Under the pieces are notes generated by a model. The model saw only the letters and a program-made list of their open reading frames with translations, was not told the DNA's origin and made no database searches. From NCBI RefSeq assembly GCF_002101375.1, contig NZ_CP015207.1:310001-374000 (forward strand): a stretch of 64,000 nt of DNA, in the 5' to 3' direction. A program made the position numbers and the translations under genes. Positions 1-9,082 of the stretch are shown here, in pieces (positions within the stretch are counted from its first letter, which is position 1; each line of letters starts with the position of its first letter). The stretch comes from Sporosarcina ureae. Lineage in GTDB: Bacteria > Bacillota > Bacilli > Bacillales_A > Planococcaceae.

Positions 1-831
1 AACAAACATCACGATAATGCCTACTAACGCACCGATCACTAATGAGTGTAACAAAACCTGGACGACTAAAGCAGCAACAATCGCAACAAGCGTTAAAATA
101 TCTCGTAAGTCAAGCTTGTGTCTAACCGATCCCTCTGTAGCCGCTAATTGAACAGTAGATGAAAATATTTGTTCCTGACTAGCGCGTTCTTCTGCAGATT
201 CATAATCACGTGGCTTACGATACGTTATGAATACTGCGATAAATAAACCGACAAACATACCGACTGTCGGTATTGCCATTGCAAAAGGTACTTGCGATAA
301 TGTGACCGGCATCCCGTTGCTACTGATTTCCTGGACAATTATGCCGTGGAAGATCAAACCGTAACCTGCTGGAATTAACATATAAGGCATCTTCAAACCG
401 AACGTCAGAGCGCAAGCGACAGCTCGTCGGTCCAAACGCAAATAGTTGAAGAAAATCAACAAAGGCGGGATGAGAATCGGTATGAAGGCAATATGTACCG
501 GTATCAAATTTCCTGACAGACAAGTCAAGCCCGCAATCATCAAAAGTAACGTATATTTACTCATTTTTTTTACTGACAATAATTTATCTATCAACAATTT
601 TGTAATGCTCGAATGGGCAATCATGGCTGCAAAGATTCCCAGCAATATATAGCTTAATGCAGTTTCAGACTGACCACCCATTCCGCCAAGAAATAAGGAA
701 ACTGTATCTGATAACGATAAGTTGGAAAGAAGTCCCGCTGTTATCGCTGCCATTAATATCGCAAATATGACATGCACTCTAGCTAGGCTTAATACTGTTA
801 GAACTAATACGGAAATGAACACTGGATTCAT
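1..831 (-). CDS. Na+/H+ antiporter-family permease (YuiF-like), 3' end outside the window
   Basis: Reading the minus strand from the ATG at 831 gives an open frame of 277 codons that reaches base 1 without a stop, so the gene is cut by the window edge. The protein is very hydrophobic, with repeated membrane segments and a glycine-rich GGMGGQSET stretch near residue 50. This resembles the bacterial 'Na+/H+ antiporter family' proteins such as B. subtilis YuiF. It is the last visible gene of the hut transcription unit, about 70 bases after the M20 gene. An import role for histidine or a related substrate is an inference from that position; ion antiport is only a family label. An upstream ATG at 846 is possible but has poor Shine-Dalgarno spacing. 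Confidence 0.75.
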   Translation of the reverse strand, partial: MNPVFISVLVLTVLSLARVHVIFAILMAAITAGLLSNLSLSDTVSLFLGGMGGQSETALSYILLGIFAAMIAHSSITKLLIDKLLSVKKMSKYTLLLMIAGLTCLSGNLIPVHIAFIPILIPPLLIFFNYLRLDRRAVACALTFGLKMPYMLIPAGYGLIFHGIIVQEISSNGMPVTLSQVPFAMAIPTVGMFVGLFIAVFITYRKPRDYESAEERASQEQIFSSTVQLAATEGSVRHKLDLRDILTLVAIVAALVVQVLLHSLVIGALVGIIVMFV

Positions 832-903
832 TAACACTACTCTCATCCCCCTGAATTCTTATCTAATTTCAGTACCTTCTTTTAATCAATTTCTCGCATC
901 AGA

Positions 904-2067
904 TCACTTTTGACTTTCATACCACTTCTGAATTAATGCAGCGGTTAATTTTCCTGTATTTGTTAGGTTTTCTATGCTGATGCATTCTCGGAATGAATGG
1001 ATATTTTGAAAACCGTTCCCTAACGTCAAGCAAGTCAATCCATTTTCATTTAATACATTTGTGTCAGCTCCGCCTAGAGTTTGGGTTAAGTATGGATCGA
1101 CACTTATATTGGCCGATGCATCCAAAACGGTTTTTGTTAGGATATGATCTTCCGGAATTGCGAAACCACTATACTTTTTCTCGATTTTCACGTCTACGGA
1201 GCCACCACGATCTTCCACAGCTTTACGCATGGCGTCTTCCATATGTTGTAGTTGCTTATTTAACTTATCTTTGGAGAAACTACGCACTTCACCAACGACT
1301 GTCACTTCGCCCGGTATAATGGAAGTGAGTTCTCCGCCTTCGATAATACCTATATTTGCTAAGGTTTCATCATCGATCTCACCTAAGTTCAGCTTCAACA
1401 AACCAGCTGCCGCTAAAATGAACGCATTATTCCCTTCTTCTGAATTCAGAGCAATATGCGCCGCATTTCCTTTTACTTTCATCCAGATCCTACTACTATA
1501 TGGACCTTTCAAAATCGTTTGACCCACATTTCCGCTACTATCAAAAATGTAACCGAATTTACTTTTCGGTTTGCTGTAATCTAAATGACGCGCACCTACG
1601 AGACCTGGCTGTTCATTGACTGTCAAGACCAATTCAATCGGCCCATGTGGAATTCCACTCTCAATCACAGCACGAACACCTTCTAAGTATGCGGCCAATG
1701 CTGCCCGATCATCTGCTCCTAAGATGGTTGTGCCATCTGAGTAGATCACACCGTCTTTAATTACTGGCTTTAAGTCTTTCGTAGAAAGCACAGTATCCAT
1801 ATGTGTAGAGAAAAATACTGGTGCTACAGATGAATCTGTTCCTTCTTTATATGCAATCAAGTTGCCGACTTGTCCGCCGAATTCTTTATGCGCCTCATCG
1901 AATTCAAAAGTAAAACCTAGTTCTGGTAATGCCTTCACCAAGTAGTCTGCTACCTTTTGTTCTTTCCCACTAGGTCCGTCAATTTTTGCTAGTTCAAGGA
2001 ATAAGTCGAGTAAACGTTTTTCATCCACACATTCTGCTGCGTTATTTTTCACTTGTTTATTTGTCAT
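904..2067 (-). CDS. M20-family (peptidase T-like) metallohydrolase of the hut operon
   Basis: A 387-aa M20/peptidase T-like protein. The metal-site motifs are visible: STHMDT (H89, D91), GADDRAA (bridging D119), a FDSSG aspartate (D176), and NIHSF near the end (H357). The catalytic pair usually read as E-E appears as N-E-Q-P (E152, Q153), so the base is kept but the second, metal-binding glutamate is a glutamine. The gene lies 18 bases after hutI with an AAAGGAG site nine bases before its ATG. In a hut operon it may hydrolyse a histidine-derived amide or a His-containing peptide. A role as replacement for formiminoglutamate hydrolase is my speculation. A peptidase acting on His-dipeptides is the main alternative. 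Confidence 0.82.
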   Translation of the reverse strand: MTNKQVKNNAAECVDEKRLLDLFLELAKIDGPSGKEQKVADYLVKALPELGFTFEFDEAHKEFGGQVGNLIAYKEGTDSSVAPVFFSTHMDTVLSTKDLKPVIKDGVIYSDGTTILGADDRAALAAYLEGVRAVIESGIPHGPIELVLTVNEQPGLVGARHLDYSKPKSKFGYIFDSSGNVGQTILKGPYSSRIWMKVKGNAAHIALNSEEGNNAFILAAAGLLKLNLGEIDDETLANIGIIEGGELTSIIPGEVTVVGEVRSFSKDKLNKQLQHMEDAMRKAVEDRGGSVDVKIEKKYSGFAIPEDHILTKTVLDASANISVDPYLTQTLGGADTNVLNENGLTCLTLGNGFQNIHSFRECISIENLTNTGKLTAALIQKWYESQK

Positions 2068-2085
2068 TCTACATCGCTCCTTTTC

Positions 2086-3348
2086 TCACTGTGCTTTTAC
2101 ATGCTCTACGACTACTTCGCCGTCTTTTAATACAGTCTCCACAATATTGGTTCCGAGTTCATATGCAATATGGACATAAGAAGGAATAGCCCAAATCTGT
2201 AGATCAGCTATTTTGCCTTCAGCAATTACGCCCCGATCATGTAAATCTAACGCGCATGCTCCACCGTAAGTCGCTGCTTTGATAGCTTCTTCCACCGTGA
2301 ATTTATACAGTCTGCAAGCTAAATTGATAACAAATTGCATCGACTCTGTATAACATGCTGGACAAAGATCCGTGGCCAGCGCAATATTCATTCCTAAATC
2401 CAGCATTTTACGTGCATCGAAAGGTTTGGTATGACCTACCGCAAAATCTAATGCTGGCATTAACACACCTGTTACATTCGATTTAGCAAGTTTCTCCATT
2501 ACTTCAACCGGCGTGTAGTTTAAATGATCGACGGAGACCATATTCATTTTGACTGCAAGATCAGATCCACCGATATACGAGTAGGCATCCGCATGCAATT
2601 TCGGTTTCATACCATATTTTAAGCCAGCTTCAAGTATCTGTTCGGACTCCTCGGCCGTGAAGTATCCGTCATCACACCAAGCATCGCAGAACTCCGCCAA
2701 TTTACGTTCGCCGATTTTTGGAATCATATCTTCTATAATGACACGTAAATATTCTTCTTTTGTCATGCCTTCTGGGAATCCGTGTGCCCCTAAAAATGTG
2801 TTATATACATCAACAGGTGTTTCTTTATCCAGACGTCGTCCAACTTCCAAAATTTTAATTTCACTTTCTGTCGTTAACCCATATCCGCTTTTACTTTCAA
2901 TTGTTGTCATGCCGTACTCTAACATGTTCATCATTCGTTTTTTTGATTGTCGAAATAACTCTTCCTCAGATGCATGTCGAGTCAGTTCTATAGTTCGGTT
3001 TGGTCCTGCCGTTATGCCCATTTCTATTAATTTATTCAAATCACTTCCTGCTATTTTTGCAGCGTACTCTTCTACACGTGTACCATTGAAGACGAGGTGC
3101 GTATGCGAATCAACAAACCCTGGTGCGACAACCTTTCCAGTAGCATCAATTTGACGCGCATCGTCCAGATTGATTGTGGTACTTCCTTCTTTTTCCGAAC
3201 CTACTCCCGCAATACGTCCGTCTTTCACCGCAACCCAAGCATCTTTAATGACACCAAGACCTGCCATTCCTTCCTCAGCGCAAGTCAAAACTTCCGCTGC
3301 ATGACGAATTACTAAATCGACTTTTGTATTACCATTCATTAGAGTCAC
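2086..3348 (-). CDS. hutI: imidazolonepropionase (HutI), divergent
   Basis: A 420-aa amidohydrolase that opens 4-imidazolone-5-propanoate to N-formimino-L-glutamate, the third step of histidine breakdown. Metal ligands are visible in GFVDSHTHLVF (H82, H84), HAD (H252), VDHL (H275) and ATDL (D327). ESKSGYGL is typical of HutI. The usual HADE motif is HADA here (A255), and the region around D327 reads ATDLCPACYTESM rather than the common form, so this belongs to a divergent branch. The start is GTG at 3348, chosen because AGGAGG lies eight bases upstream; an ATG at 3339 is less well placed. It sits between the YjiH gene and the M20 gene in the hut operon. Confidence 0.9.
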   Translation of the reverse strand: MTLMNGNTKVDLVIRHAAEVLTCAEEGMAGLGVIKDAWVAVKDGRIAGVGSEKEGSTTINLDDARQIDATGKVVAPGFVDSHTHLVFNGTRVEEYAAKIAGSDLNKLIEMGITAGPNRTIELTRHASEEELFRQSKKRMMNMLEYGMTTIESKSGYGLTTESEIKILEVGRRLDKETPVDVYNTFLGAHGFPEGMTKEEYLRVIIEDMIPKIGERKLAEFCDAWCDDGYFTAEESEQILEAGLKYGMKPKLHADAYSYIGGSDLAVKMNMVSVDHLNYTPVEVMEKLAKSNVTGVLMPALDFAVGHTKPFDARKMLDLGMNIALATDLCPACYTESMQFVINLACRLYKFTVEEAIKAATYGGACALDLHDRGVIAEGKIADLQIWAIPSYVHIAYELGTNIVETVLKDGEVVVEHVKAQ

Positions 3349-3387
3349 AATAGAACCCTCCTGCTAAATAATGTTGTGCCTTTTACT

Positions 3388-3401
3388 GGAAAGCGCTTTC
3401 A
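3388..3401 (-). promoter_or_regulatory. cre-like catabolite-repression site at the yjiH stop codon
   Basis: On the minus strand the sequence TGAAAGCGCTTTCC starts exactly at the TGA stop of the YjiH gene. It matches the CcpA cre palindrome TGAAAGCGCTTTCA at 13 of 14 positions. It lies between the second and third genes of the operon, where CcpA could act as a transcription roadblock. B. subtilis hut also carries a cre site inside the transcribed region. Binding is inferred, not shown. Confidence 0.5.
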
Positions 3402-4760
3402 TAGGAATAAAAATGCTAATGGAGTTACAATAATTAATGATAAGACCGTTCTGATGAACCAGAGAGCTACAATCTCCCGCATTTTAATTGGGATATCTGT
3501 GGATAAGATACACGGGATCAACGCAGAGAAAAATAGAATAGTGGAGATGGAAATAGAACCTACAATGAATCGTGTATGTAGACTAGTTTCTATCACCATT
3601 AATGATGGTAAGAACATATCCACAAGATTGATCATTGCTGCTTTTGCAGCTAGAAATGGTTCAGGTATTTGTAAAATCCACGTTAATGGTAAGAATATAT
3701 AAGCTAAATAATCGAACACGGGCGTATGATTAGCCAAGATTAAACCAATTAAGCCTATTGCCATAACAGATGGTAGTACACTCATCGCCATGAGAATACC
3801 ATCCTTCAGCGTCGATATGACATTTTTAAAAAGTCCTGGCGCATTTTGAGCAGTTAGCATCGACTCTTGCCAAGCATGCTGGATTCTTTTCTCTTTAATA
3901 ATTACTTCAGGTGCACCATCGCCCGTATAGTAATCATCAGGTATTTTGTTGATCGGCCACATTCTGACTGTAATGGCAGTAACCAAAAATGTGACAAGGA
4001 ATGTTAGCCAAAAGTACAGATTCCAAATCTCCATTAAATTCAATGTCTTAGCGACGACGACCATAAATGTAGCAGATACGGTAGAAAATCCAGTAGCAAT
4101 AATAGTTGCTTCACGACGGGAGTATTTGCCTTCTTTGTAAATGCGATTCGTGATCAACAGTCCGATAGAATAACTACCTACAAAAGAAGCGACAGCGTCT
4201 ACCGCTGACTTTCCAGGAGTTTTCCAAACAGGTCTCATAATAGATTGCATTAGGATTCCGATAAATTCCAGCAAACCATAGCCCACTAACAATGCTAAAA
4301 AGATTGCTCCAATTGGAATCAATACACCAATTGGCGTCAATACTACCGAATAATAATAAGGCCCCATATCATCCGCCAATAACCATCTAGGACCCATTTC
4401 AAATAAAACAAGAAAAGATGCGATTGCTCCTAAAACTTTTAGACTAGAAAAAATCATATCCATTTTGGTTCTACGCCAAACACCCGAATAAAAAGGGTAA
4501 GAAGCTCCAAGAACCATAATGATCAAAATATAATATGAAACAAATGTTGGAATGGTATTACGAATCCACGTTACAAAATGATCTAAAGGTATAGAAGTTT
4601 TCCCATTCAAATCTATTGGAACAAAAAACATGAAAATACCAATTAAACTGAAGAAGAAAAAGCTGAAAATATTACGCATGGAGTAAATATTTTCTTGTTC
4701 CTCTATAGGATGTGCATCCATCAAATCAACCATCTCATTTACATCGTTCATTCTCCTCAC
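3399..4760 (-). CDS. YjiH-family membrane protein (nucleoside-recognition/gate domain), putative hut transporter
   Basis: A 453-aa polytopic membrane protein with about ten hydrophobic segments and a charged N-terminal tail. It resembles the YjiH/nucleoside-recognition (Gate domain) family often found in histidine operons of Firmicutes. It lies between hutU and hutI. Its own substrate is unknown; urocanate or histidine transport is an inference from position. The start is uncertain. A GTG at 4760 opens the frame, but the AGGAG sequence overlaps it and sits one base from the ATG at 4751, so neither start has ideal spacing. The 97-base gap to hutU contains no obvious terminator. Confidence 0.8.
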   Translation of the reverse strand: MRRMNDVNEMVDLMDAHPIEEQENIYSMRNIFSFFFFSLIGIFMFFVPIDLNGKTSIPLDHFVTWIRNTIPTFVSYYILIIMVLGASYPFYSGVWRRTKMDMIFSSLKVLGAIASFLVLFEMGPRWLLADDMGPYYYSVVLTPIGVLIPIGAIFLALLVGYGLLEFIGILMQSIMRPVWKTPGKSAVDAVASFVGSYSIGLLITNRIYKEGKYSRREATIIATGFSTVSATFMVVVAKTLNLMEIWNLYFWLTFLVTFLVTAITVRMWPINKIPDDYYTGDGAPEVIIKEKRIQHAWQESMLTAQNAPGLFKNVISTLKDGILMAMSVLPSVMAIGLIGLILANHTPVFDYLAYIFLPLTWILQIPEPFLAAKAAMINLVDMFLPSLMVIETSLHTRFIVGSISISTILFFSALIPCILSTDIPIKMREIVALWFIRTVLSLIIVTPLAFLFL

Positions 4761-4857
4761 CCGCCCTAGTAAGTGTTTTTGTTAGTTAAACAAGAACAGA
4801 GGAGGTCAAACAGGCGTTTGACATCCCCCACCCACTTCTCTTAGGTTCTAGTACTAA

Positions 4858-6579
4858 TTATTTCATTTCTGCTTTCACTAAATCTTTAGGTCCAAATGTT
4901 GCTTTACTCTCCCACCATAATGGAATTTTAATACTTTCCTCAGTCAATTCTCCTTTACCGTTAGCCACATCACGTGCCGTTTCATAGCCGGCCTGTGCGT
5001 GGCGGACCACACCAATTCCGGAGTCTACTGTCATCGCAACTTCAAGACGCATATCGGATTCAGCTGTGCCGTCCGCTACCATCGTGACACCTGTATGAAC
5101 TGCTTCACCCATAGAGTAGTTTGCTTGAATTGCGATAAGATCACACATACCCACTGCATTTAATAATCCGTTCAACATCGGCCAATCAGAAATCAAGTCA
5201 CTGCCGTCTTTCATGTTTTCTGATTCAAATGTCGGGTTAACAATAGATCCTGAATCCAAGTTGTCACGTGAAAATGCAACTGGACCCGCTAATTCACCAC
5301 GACGAATCATGTCATTTACTTCTAAAGCAAACTTTTTCCGCTGACCAAAGCCCATATAACAAATACGTGCAGGAAGTGCTTCGATTGGAATATGTTCTTT
5401 CGCTAGTTTAATCCAACGCGTAACCAAGTAGTCATCTGCAAACTTCTCAAGAATCATATCATCAATTTTACGAAGGTCTTCTGCTTCTCCTGATAGACAA
5501 ATCCAACGGAAAGGTCCGCGGCCTTCACAGAACAATGGACGAATATATTCCGCTACGAATCCTGGCAAACGCTTCGCCTCTTCTTTATCCATCCCTGCAT
5601 CCATACACTCTTTACGATGGCTTGTACCGTATTCAAATGCATGAACACCTTCATCCATGAACTGAATAAGCGCTTTCAATTCACGAATCATTGTTTCGCG
5701 ACCTTTTTCCAAATACAAGTCACGGTCTGTATCACGCAACAGCTCTGCTTCTTCTACTGTGTAGCCGGAAGGTAGATATGAGATCGGGTCATGACCTGGC
5801 GTCATAGACGTTGCAATTTCGGGACGGAAGTCACTCTTCAAAATTTCTTCAAATATGTCTGCAGCGTTTCCAACTACTGCGATTCCAAGTGGTTTGCCTG
5901 CTGCAGCGTATTCTTTCGCCTTTTTAATCGCTTCATCAAGTGAAGGAGCTAGTTCATCAATGAAACCTTTCTCAATGCGTCGATTGATAATTTCCACATT
6001 TGAGTCAACTAGAATACACACGCCACCATGCATTGTCATCGCACGTGTTTGGTTTCCACCCATACCACCTGCACCTGCAGTCAATAGGATCTTACCCACG
6101 AGGGAGTCGTTATAGTGAAGGCGAGCAATCGCTGATAATGTCTCAAATGTACCTTGGATTACGCCTTGTGTTCCGATATACTCCCAAGGTGCTGCAGTAT
6201 AGTTTGCATAGATTGTTAGGTTCTTATCTTGCAGATCATAGAATGTAGGCCAATCCGCTTTCATAATATTCGTTGTCGCCATGACAACTGTCGGAGCGTA
6301 TTTATGGGTTTTAAAGATCGCAACCGGCATACCAGATTGAACCACTAATGTCTCGTCGTCTTCTAGATCTTTCAATGATTGGACAATCGCATGATAGGAT
6401 TCCCAGTTACGGGCTGCCTTACCGATTCCGCCGTAGATTACTAGTTCTTCAGGTTTCTCTGCATTTTCCATGTTGTTTTCTAACATACGAAGAATCGCTT
6501 CTTGTCTCCATCCTTTGCAGCGAAGTTTTGGTCCTCTTTGCGCTTTTACGGAATATAAAATTTCTGGTTTTGTCGTCAT
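4858..6579 (-). CDS. hutU: urocanate hydratase (HutU)
   Basis: A 573-aa protein that converts urocanate to 4-imidazolone-5-propanoate using tightly bound NAD+. Typical stretches are KLRCKGWRQEAILRML at the N-terminus, LVIYGGIGKAARNW, TAGAGGMGGNQ for the dinucleotide, and a C-terminal GEAVHTGVTMVADG. It is about 15-20 residues longer than many HutU proteins. It is the first gene of the operon, about 40 bases downstream of the predicted sigma-54 start, with a GGGGG ribosome site before ATG 6579. No histidine ammonia-lyase gene is visible, so hutH must be outside this window or absent. Confidence 0.96.
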   Translation of the reverse strand: MTTKPEILYSVKAQRGPKLRCKGWRQEAILRMLENNMENAEKPEELVIYGGIGKAARNWESYHAIVQSLKDLEDDETLVVQSGMPVAIFKTHKYAPTVVMATTNIMKADWPTFYDLQDKNLTIYANYTAAPWEYIGTQGVIQGTFETLSAIARLHYNDSLVGKILLTAGAGGMGGNQTRAMTMHGGVCILVDSNVEIINRRIEKGFIDELAPSLDEAIKKAKEYAAAGKPLGIAVVGNAADIFEEILKSDFRPEIATSMTPGHDPISYLPSGYTVEEAELLRDTDRDLYLEKGRETMIRELKALIQFMDEGVHAFEYGTSHRKECMDAGMDKEEAKRLPGFVAEYIRPLFCEGRGPFRWICLSGEAEDLRKIDDMILEKFADDYLVTRWIKLAKEHIPIEALPARICYMGFGQRKKFALEVNDMIRRGELAGPVAFSRDNLDSGSIVNPTFESENMKDGSDLISDWPMLNGLLNAVGMCDLIAIQANYSMGEAVHTGVTMVADGTAESDMRLEVAMTVDSGIGVVRHAQAGYETARDVANGKGELTEESIKIPLWWESKATFGPKDLVKAEMK

Positions 6580-6630
6580 TATGAATTCCCCCTGAATATA
6601 CTAGTATTTTTGTTTCTCGCTTTAATATAT

Positions 6631-6646
6631 TGCAAGTACCGTGCCA
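6631..6646 (-). promoter_or_regulatory. sigma-54 (-24/-12) promoter of the hut operon
   Basis: The minus strand reads TGGCAC-GGTAC-TTGCA. This is the full sigma-54 consensus, with GG at -24 and GC at -12 in the required spacing. Transcription would start near 6620, giving a 5' leader of about 40 bases before hutU. The divergent neighbour encodes an AAA+ sigma-54 activator, which strongly supports the call. Confidence 0.9.
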
Positions 6647-6847
6647 ACTTCCGAAAAGAGAAAAAACCAATAGTAATTATTCTATAGAAATCTTATTACA
6701 CCAAGGTTAATGACCATTAAAAATATTCGGAACTCCGATGGTAGATTCCTATTAATTTTCACTTTCACCTGCAGATAAATTTCCCCTTTGCACTAACTTT
6801 TCAACCACAACGTTCAAAAAACACTTAGCCATAAAGCATTTTCAACT

Positions 6848-6876
6848 ATGCAGATATTTCCTGCATGCAAGTGCAG
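6848..6876. promoter_or_regulatory. candidate enhancer/operator: inverted TGCAG repeats
   Basis: ATGCAG (6848-6853) and CTGCAT (6861-6866) form an inverted repeat with a seven-base spacer. Sharing the second arm, CTGCA and TGCAG (6872-6876) form another. A further CTGCAG lies at 6769-6774, followed by the same GATA bases as at 6848. The cluster is about 220 bases upstream of the sigma-54 promoter and overlaps the -35 area of the regulator gene. That is where an activator site that also mediates autoregulation would lie. Inference. Confidence 0.5.
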
Positions 6877-6897
6877 ACTTTTCTGACATCTAAATGA

Positions 6898-6903
6898 TAT
6901 AAT
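6898..6903 (+). promoter_or_regulatory. -10 box of the sigma-54 activator gene
   Basis: A perfect TATAAT lies 32 bases before the ATG at 6935. The -35 region is weak and overlaps the TGCAG inverted repeats, consistent with a regulated or autorepressed promoter. Confidence 0.5.
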
Positions 6904-6934
6904 AAAATTTCTACTGAACATAGGAGGTTATTAG

Positions 6935-8641
6935 ATGTTTGCTAAAGCCATTGGTACATTCGCGAGAAGTTTTGTAGACGGCGTCATTGTACTTAATTCA
7001 TCAAACAAAGTTTTATGGTATGAATTGAAAGAAAATCTATCCTTTACAATAGATTTGGCTACTGATATTAATAAGTTATTTAAACGAGGAGATTTGCACT
7101 TCTACCACCAAGAAGAATTTTATATAGAGATTCAAGATCAGCCATTACAGGTAGCTGTCCAGCGACTTGAAGAGCCTGAACCTCTAGTGATCTTATGTAT
7201 AAAAGAATTTTCATTCCAATTGGACAACAACGAAGCGCGTCTGTATTGCTTAGAAGAAGTTATCCAAACTATAGATGAAGGCGTGATGATGAGTAACTCT
7301 GTTGGGGATATTACGCTTTACAATGCAGCACAAGAGAAAATGGAAGGTTTAAATGCTCAAGAAATAATTGGAAGACCTTTATGGGATGCGTATAACTATA
7401 ATCCACAGTTCTCTGAACACCGACACGTATTTAGTACCGGTAAACCAATCTTCTCAAGATATCGCGCACACTCTAAAGTAGACGGAGTTCCACAGTATGT
7501 CAGCTACAGTACATTCCCTATAAAGAAAGATGGAGAAACGATCGGGGTCTTCTCTATTAGTACAAATGAATCCAAATTAAAAGATCAACTTTATCAAACG
7601 ATTGAGTTAAAGCGAAGTAAACATCAAGTAACCGAGGAAAAAGCTTTCTCTTCTAATGGAACCATTTTTACTTTTGAAGATATTAAAGGTCAAAGTACCG
7701 AATTAAAAGCACTATTAAGAGAAGCTCAGGCGGTATCTGTATACAATACAGATACATTGATTGTAGGAGAAACTGGAACAGGGAAAGAACTATTCGCACA
7801 AAGTATGCATAATCACAGTTCACGCCGAGATAAGCCATTTGTTGCTATCAACTGCGCTGCTATTCCAGAAAATTTATTGGAAAGTACATTGTTCGGTACG
7901 ATAAAAGGAGCGTTCACGGGTGCTACAGACCAAATCGGTTTGTTTGAATATGCTGGAGAAGGCACACTATTCATGGACGAAATAAATTCCATGCCTATGA
8001 CGTTGCAATCGAAACTCATGCGCGTATTGCAGGAGCGTTTAGTACGTCGAGTAGGATCTAACGACGTAACTCCCGTCCGCTGTACAGTTATTAGTGCATC
8101 AAACGAAGATCCTGAACGATTGATTGAAGAAGAACGGATGCGACTAGACTTATTTTATCGTGTTGCTAATACAAGTCTATTTATCCCTCCGTTGCGCGAT
8201 CGTCCCGAAGATATTTTATTTTTCATTAATTACTTTTTGGAATATTTCCAGGAAAAAATGGGCACTCAAACACCCCCGCTGTCTCCTTCTTTGCGGGATG
8301 CACTGCTACGCTATTCGTGGCCCGGAAATATTAGAGAGTTAGAGCATTTAATGCAGAATATTGTCATCAGAGTGAACGAGGATGCAAAGGCAATTGAAAT
8401 TCAGCACTTACCTTCGTATATTCGTGGAAAAATTATTTCTGAGCAACGACTACTTGTAGAAAATGGAGAAGACAAAGCAAGTAGACCGATAAAGAGCTTA
8501 TTGAATCAGTCGAAAAAGCAGTTTATCCAAACTTCTCTAGAACAGACCGAATGGAATATCTCAGAAGCCGCGCGCAGACTGGGAATCACCCGTCAAAGCT
8601 TACAGTACCATATAAAAAAGCATCAATTGGAAAAACCCTGA
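6935..8641 (+). CDS. sigma-54-dependent transcriptional activator (PAS-AAA+-Fis), probable hut regulator
   Basis: A 568-aa enhancer-binding protein. Residues 1-100 are an unassigned sensor region and about 105-215 look like a PAS domain. The AAA+ domain follows, with Walker A GETGTGKE (278-285), the sigma-54-contacting GAFTGA loop (325-330), Walker B TLFMDE (344-349) and the arginine-finger stretch RLDLFYR. A Fis-type helix-turn-helix ends the protein (SEAARRLGITRQSLQYH). The architecture resembles B. subtilis RocR. It is divergent from hutU, which carries a consensus sigma-54 promoter, so control of hut by urocanate or histidine is likely. The ligand is not determined. The start has AGGAGG eight bases upstream. 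Confidence 0.92.
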   Translation: MFAKAIGTFARSFVDGVIVLNSSNKVLWYELKENLSFTIDLATDINKLFKRGDLHFYHQEEFYIEIQDQPLQVAVQRLEEPEPLVILCIKEFSFQLDNNEARLYCLEEVIQTIDEGVMMSNSVGDITLYNAAQEKMEGLNAQEIIGRPLWDAYNYNPQFSEHRHVFSTGKPIFSRYRAHSKVDGVPQYVSYSTFPIKKDGETIGVFSISTNESKLKDQLYQTIELKRSKHQVTEEKAFSSNGTIFTFEDIKGQSTELKALLREAQAVSVYNTDTLIVGETGTGKELFAQSMHNHSSRRDKPFVAINCAAIPENLLESTLFGTIKGAFTGATDQIGLFEYAGEGTLFMDEINSMPMTLQSKLMRVLQERLVRRVGSNDVTPVRCTVISASNEDPERLIEEERMRLDLFYRVANTSLFIPPLRDRPEDILFFINYFLEYFQEKMGTQTPPLSPSLRDALLRYSWPGNIRELEHLMQNIVIRVNEDAKAIEIQHLPSYIRGKIISEQRLLVENGEDKASRPIKSLLNQSKKQFIQTSLEQTEWNISEAARRLGITRQSLQYHIKKHQLEKP

Positions 8642-8777
8642 ACTCTTTATTTATTAGATGAACAAAGTTTTTATATTACCGGTACAGCTATGTCGGTCAT
8701 AGAATGTATATATTGTTCAAGGATCGAGTCAAGCAAATTATGGATGCAAGAGGAGTAGGAGAAGTTAAAAAGAAGTA

Positions 8778-8800
8778 ATGGAGACGGCTATCGTCTCCAT
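8778..8800 (+). terminator. hairpin after the sigma-54 activator gene; rest of gap 8642-9082 unassigned
   Basis: ATGGAGACG and CGTCTCCAT form a perfect nine-base stem with a five-base loop. The downstream T-run is weak. Between 8642 and 8770 a frame ends in GVGEVKKK just before the hairpin but has no plausible start, so it may be the tail of a lost gene. I see nothing else supportable up to 9082. Confidence 0.5.
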
Positions 8801-9082
8801 CACTTCTATTTGTCAATTATATATTCCAGAATCTGAATATACTTCTATCATTTCGCTACCTGAGCCCTTTATAAACAGTACATATGCAGAATTCATCTAC
8901 GTTTATCACCTCATAAAAGCGCTTATATAGAAGGCTAGAAGGGTTAAAACATTCATTTTCTCATACAGACAGTCGGCACTTGACTTCCTAAGAATTTTTC
9001 ATTACTTAAACCGTGCAATTCTAAAAAAGGTTGCTAAATCGAGAATCACAGCCTATGCACATCTAGTACTAAGTATATCATT

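Noticed and set aside
2657-3154. 165-codon plus-strand frame inside hutI
   Set aside because: Shadow of the hutI gene on the other strand; serine-rich antisense composition and no ribosome site.
8891-8930. cre site (AAAAGCGCTTATA)
   Set aside because: Only about two thirds of the consensus and not near a start codon or promoter that I can define.
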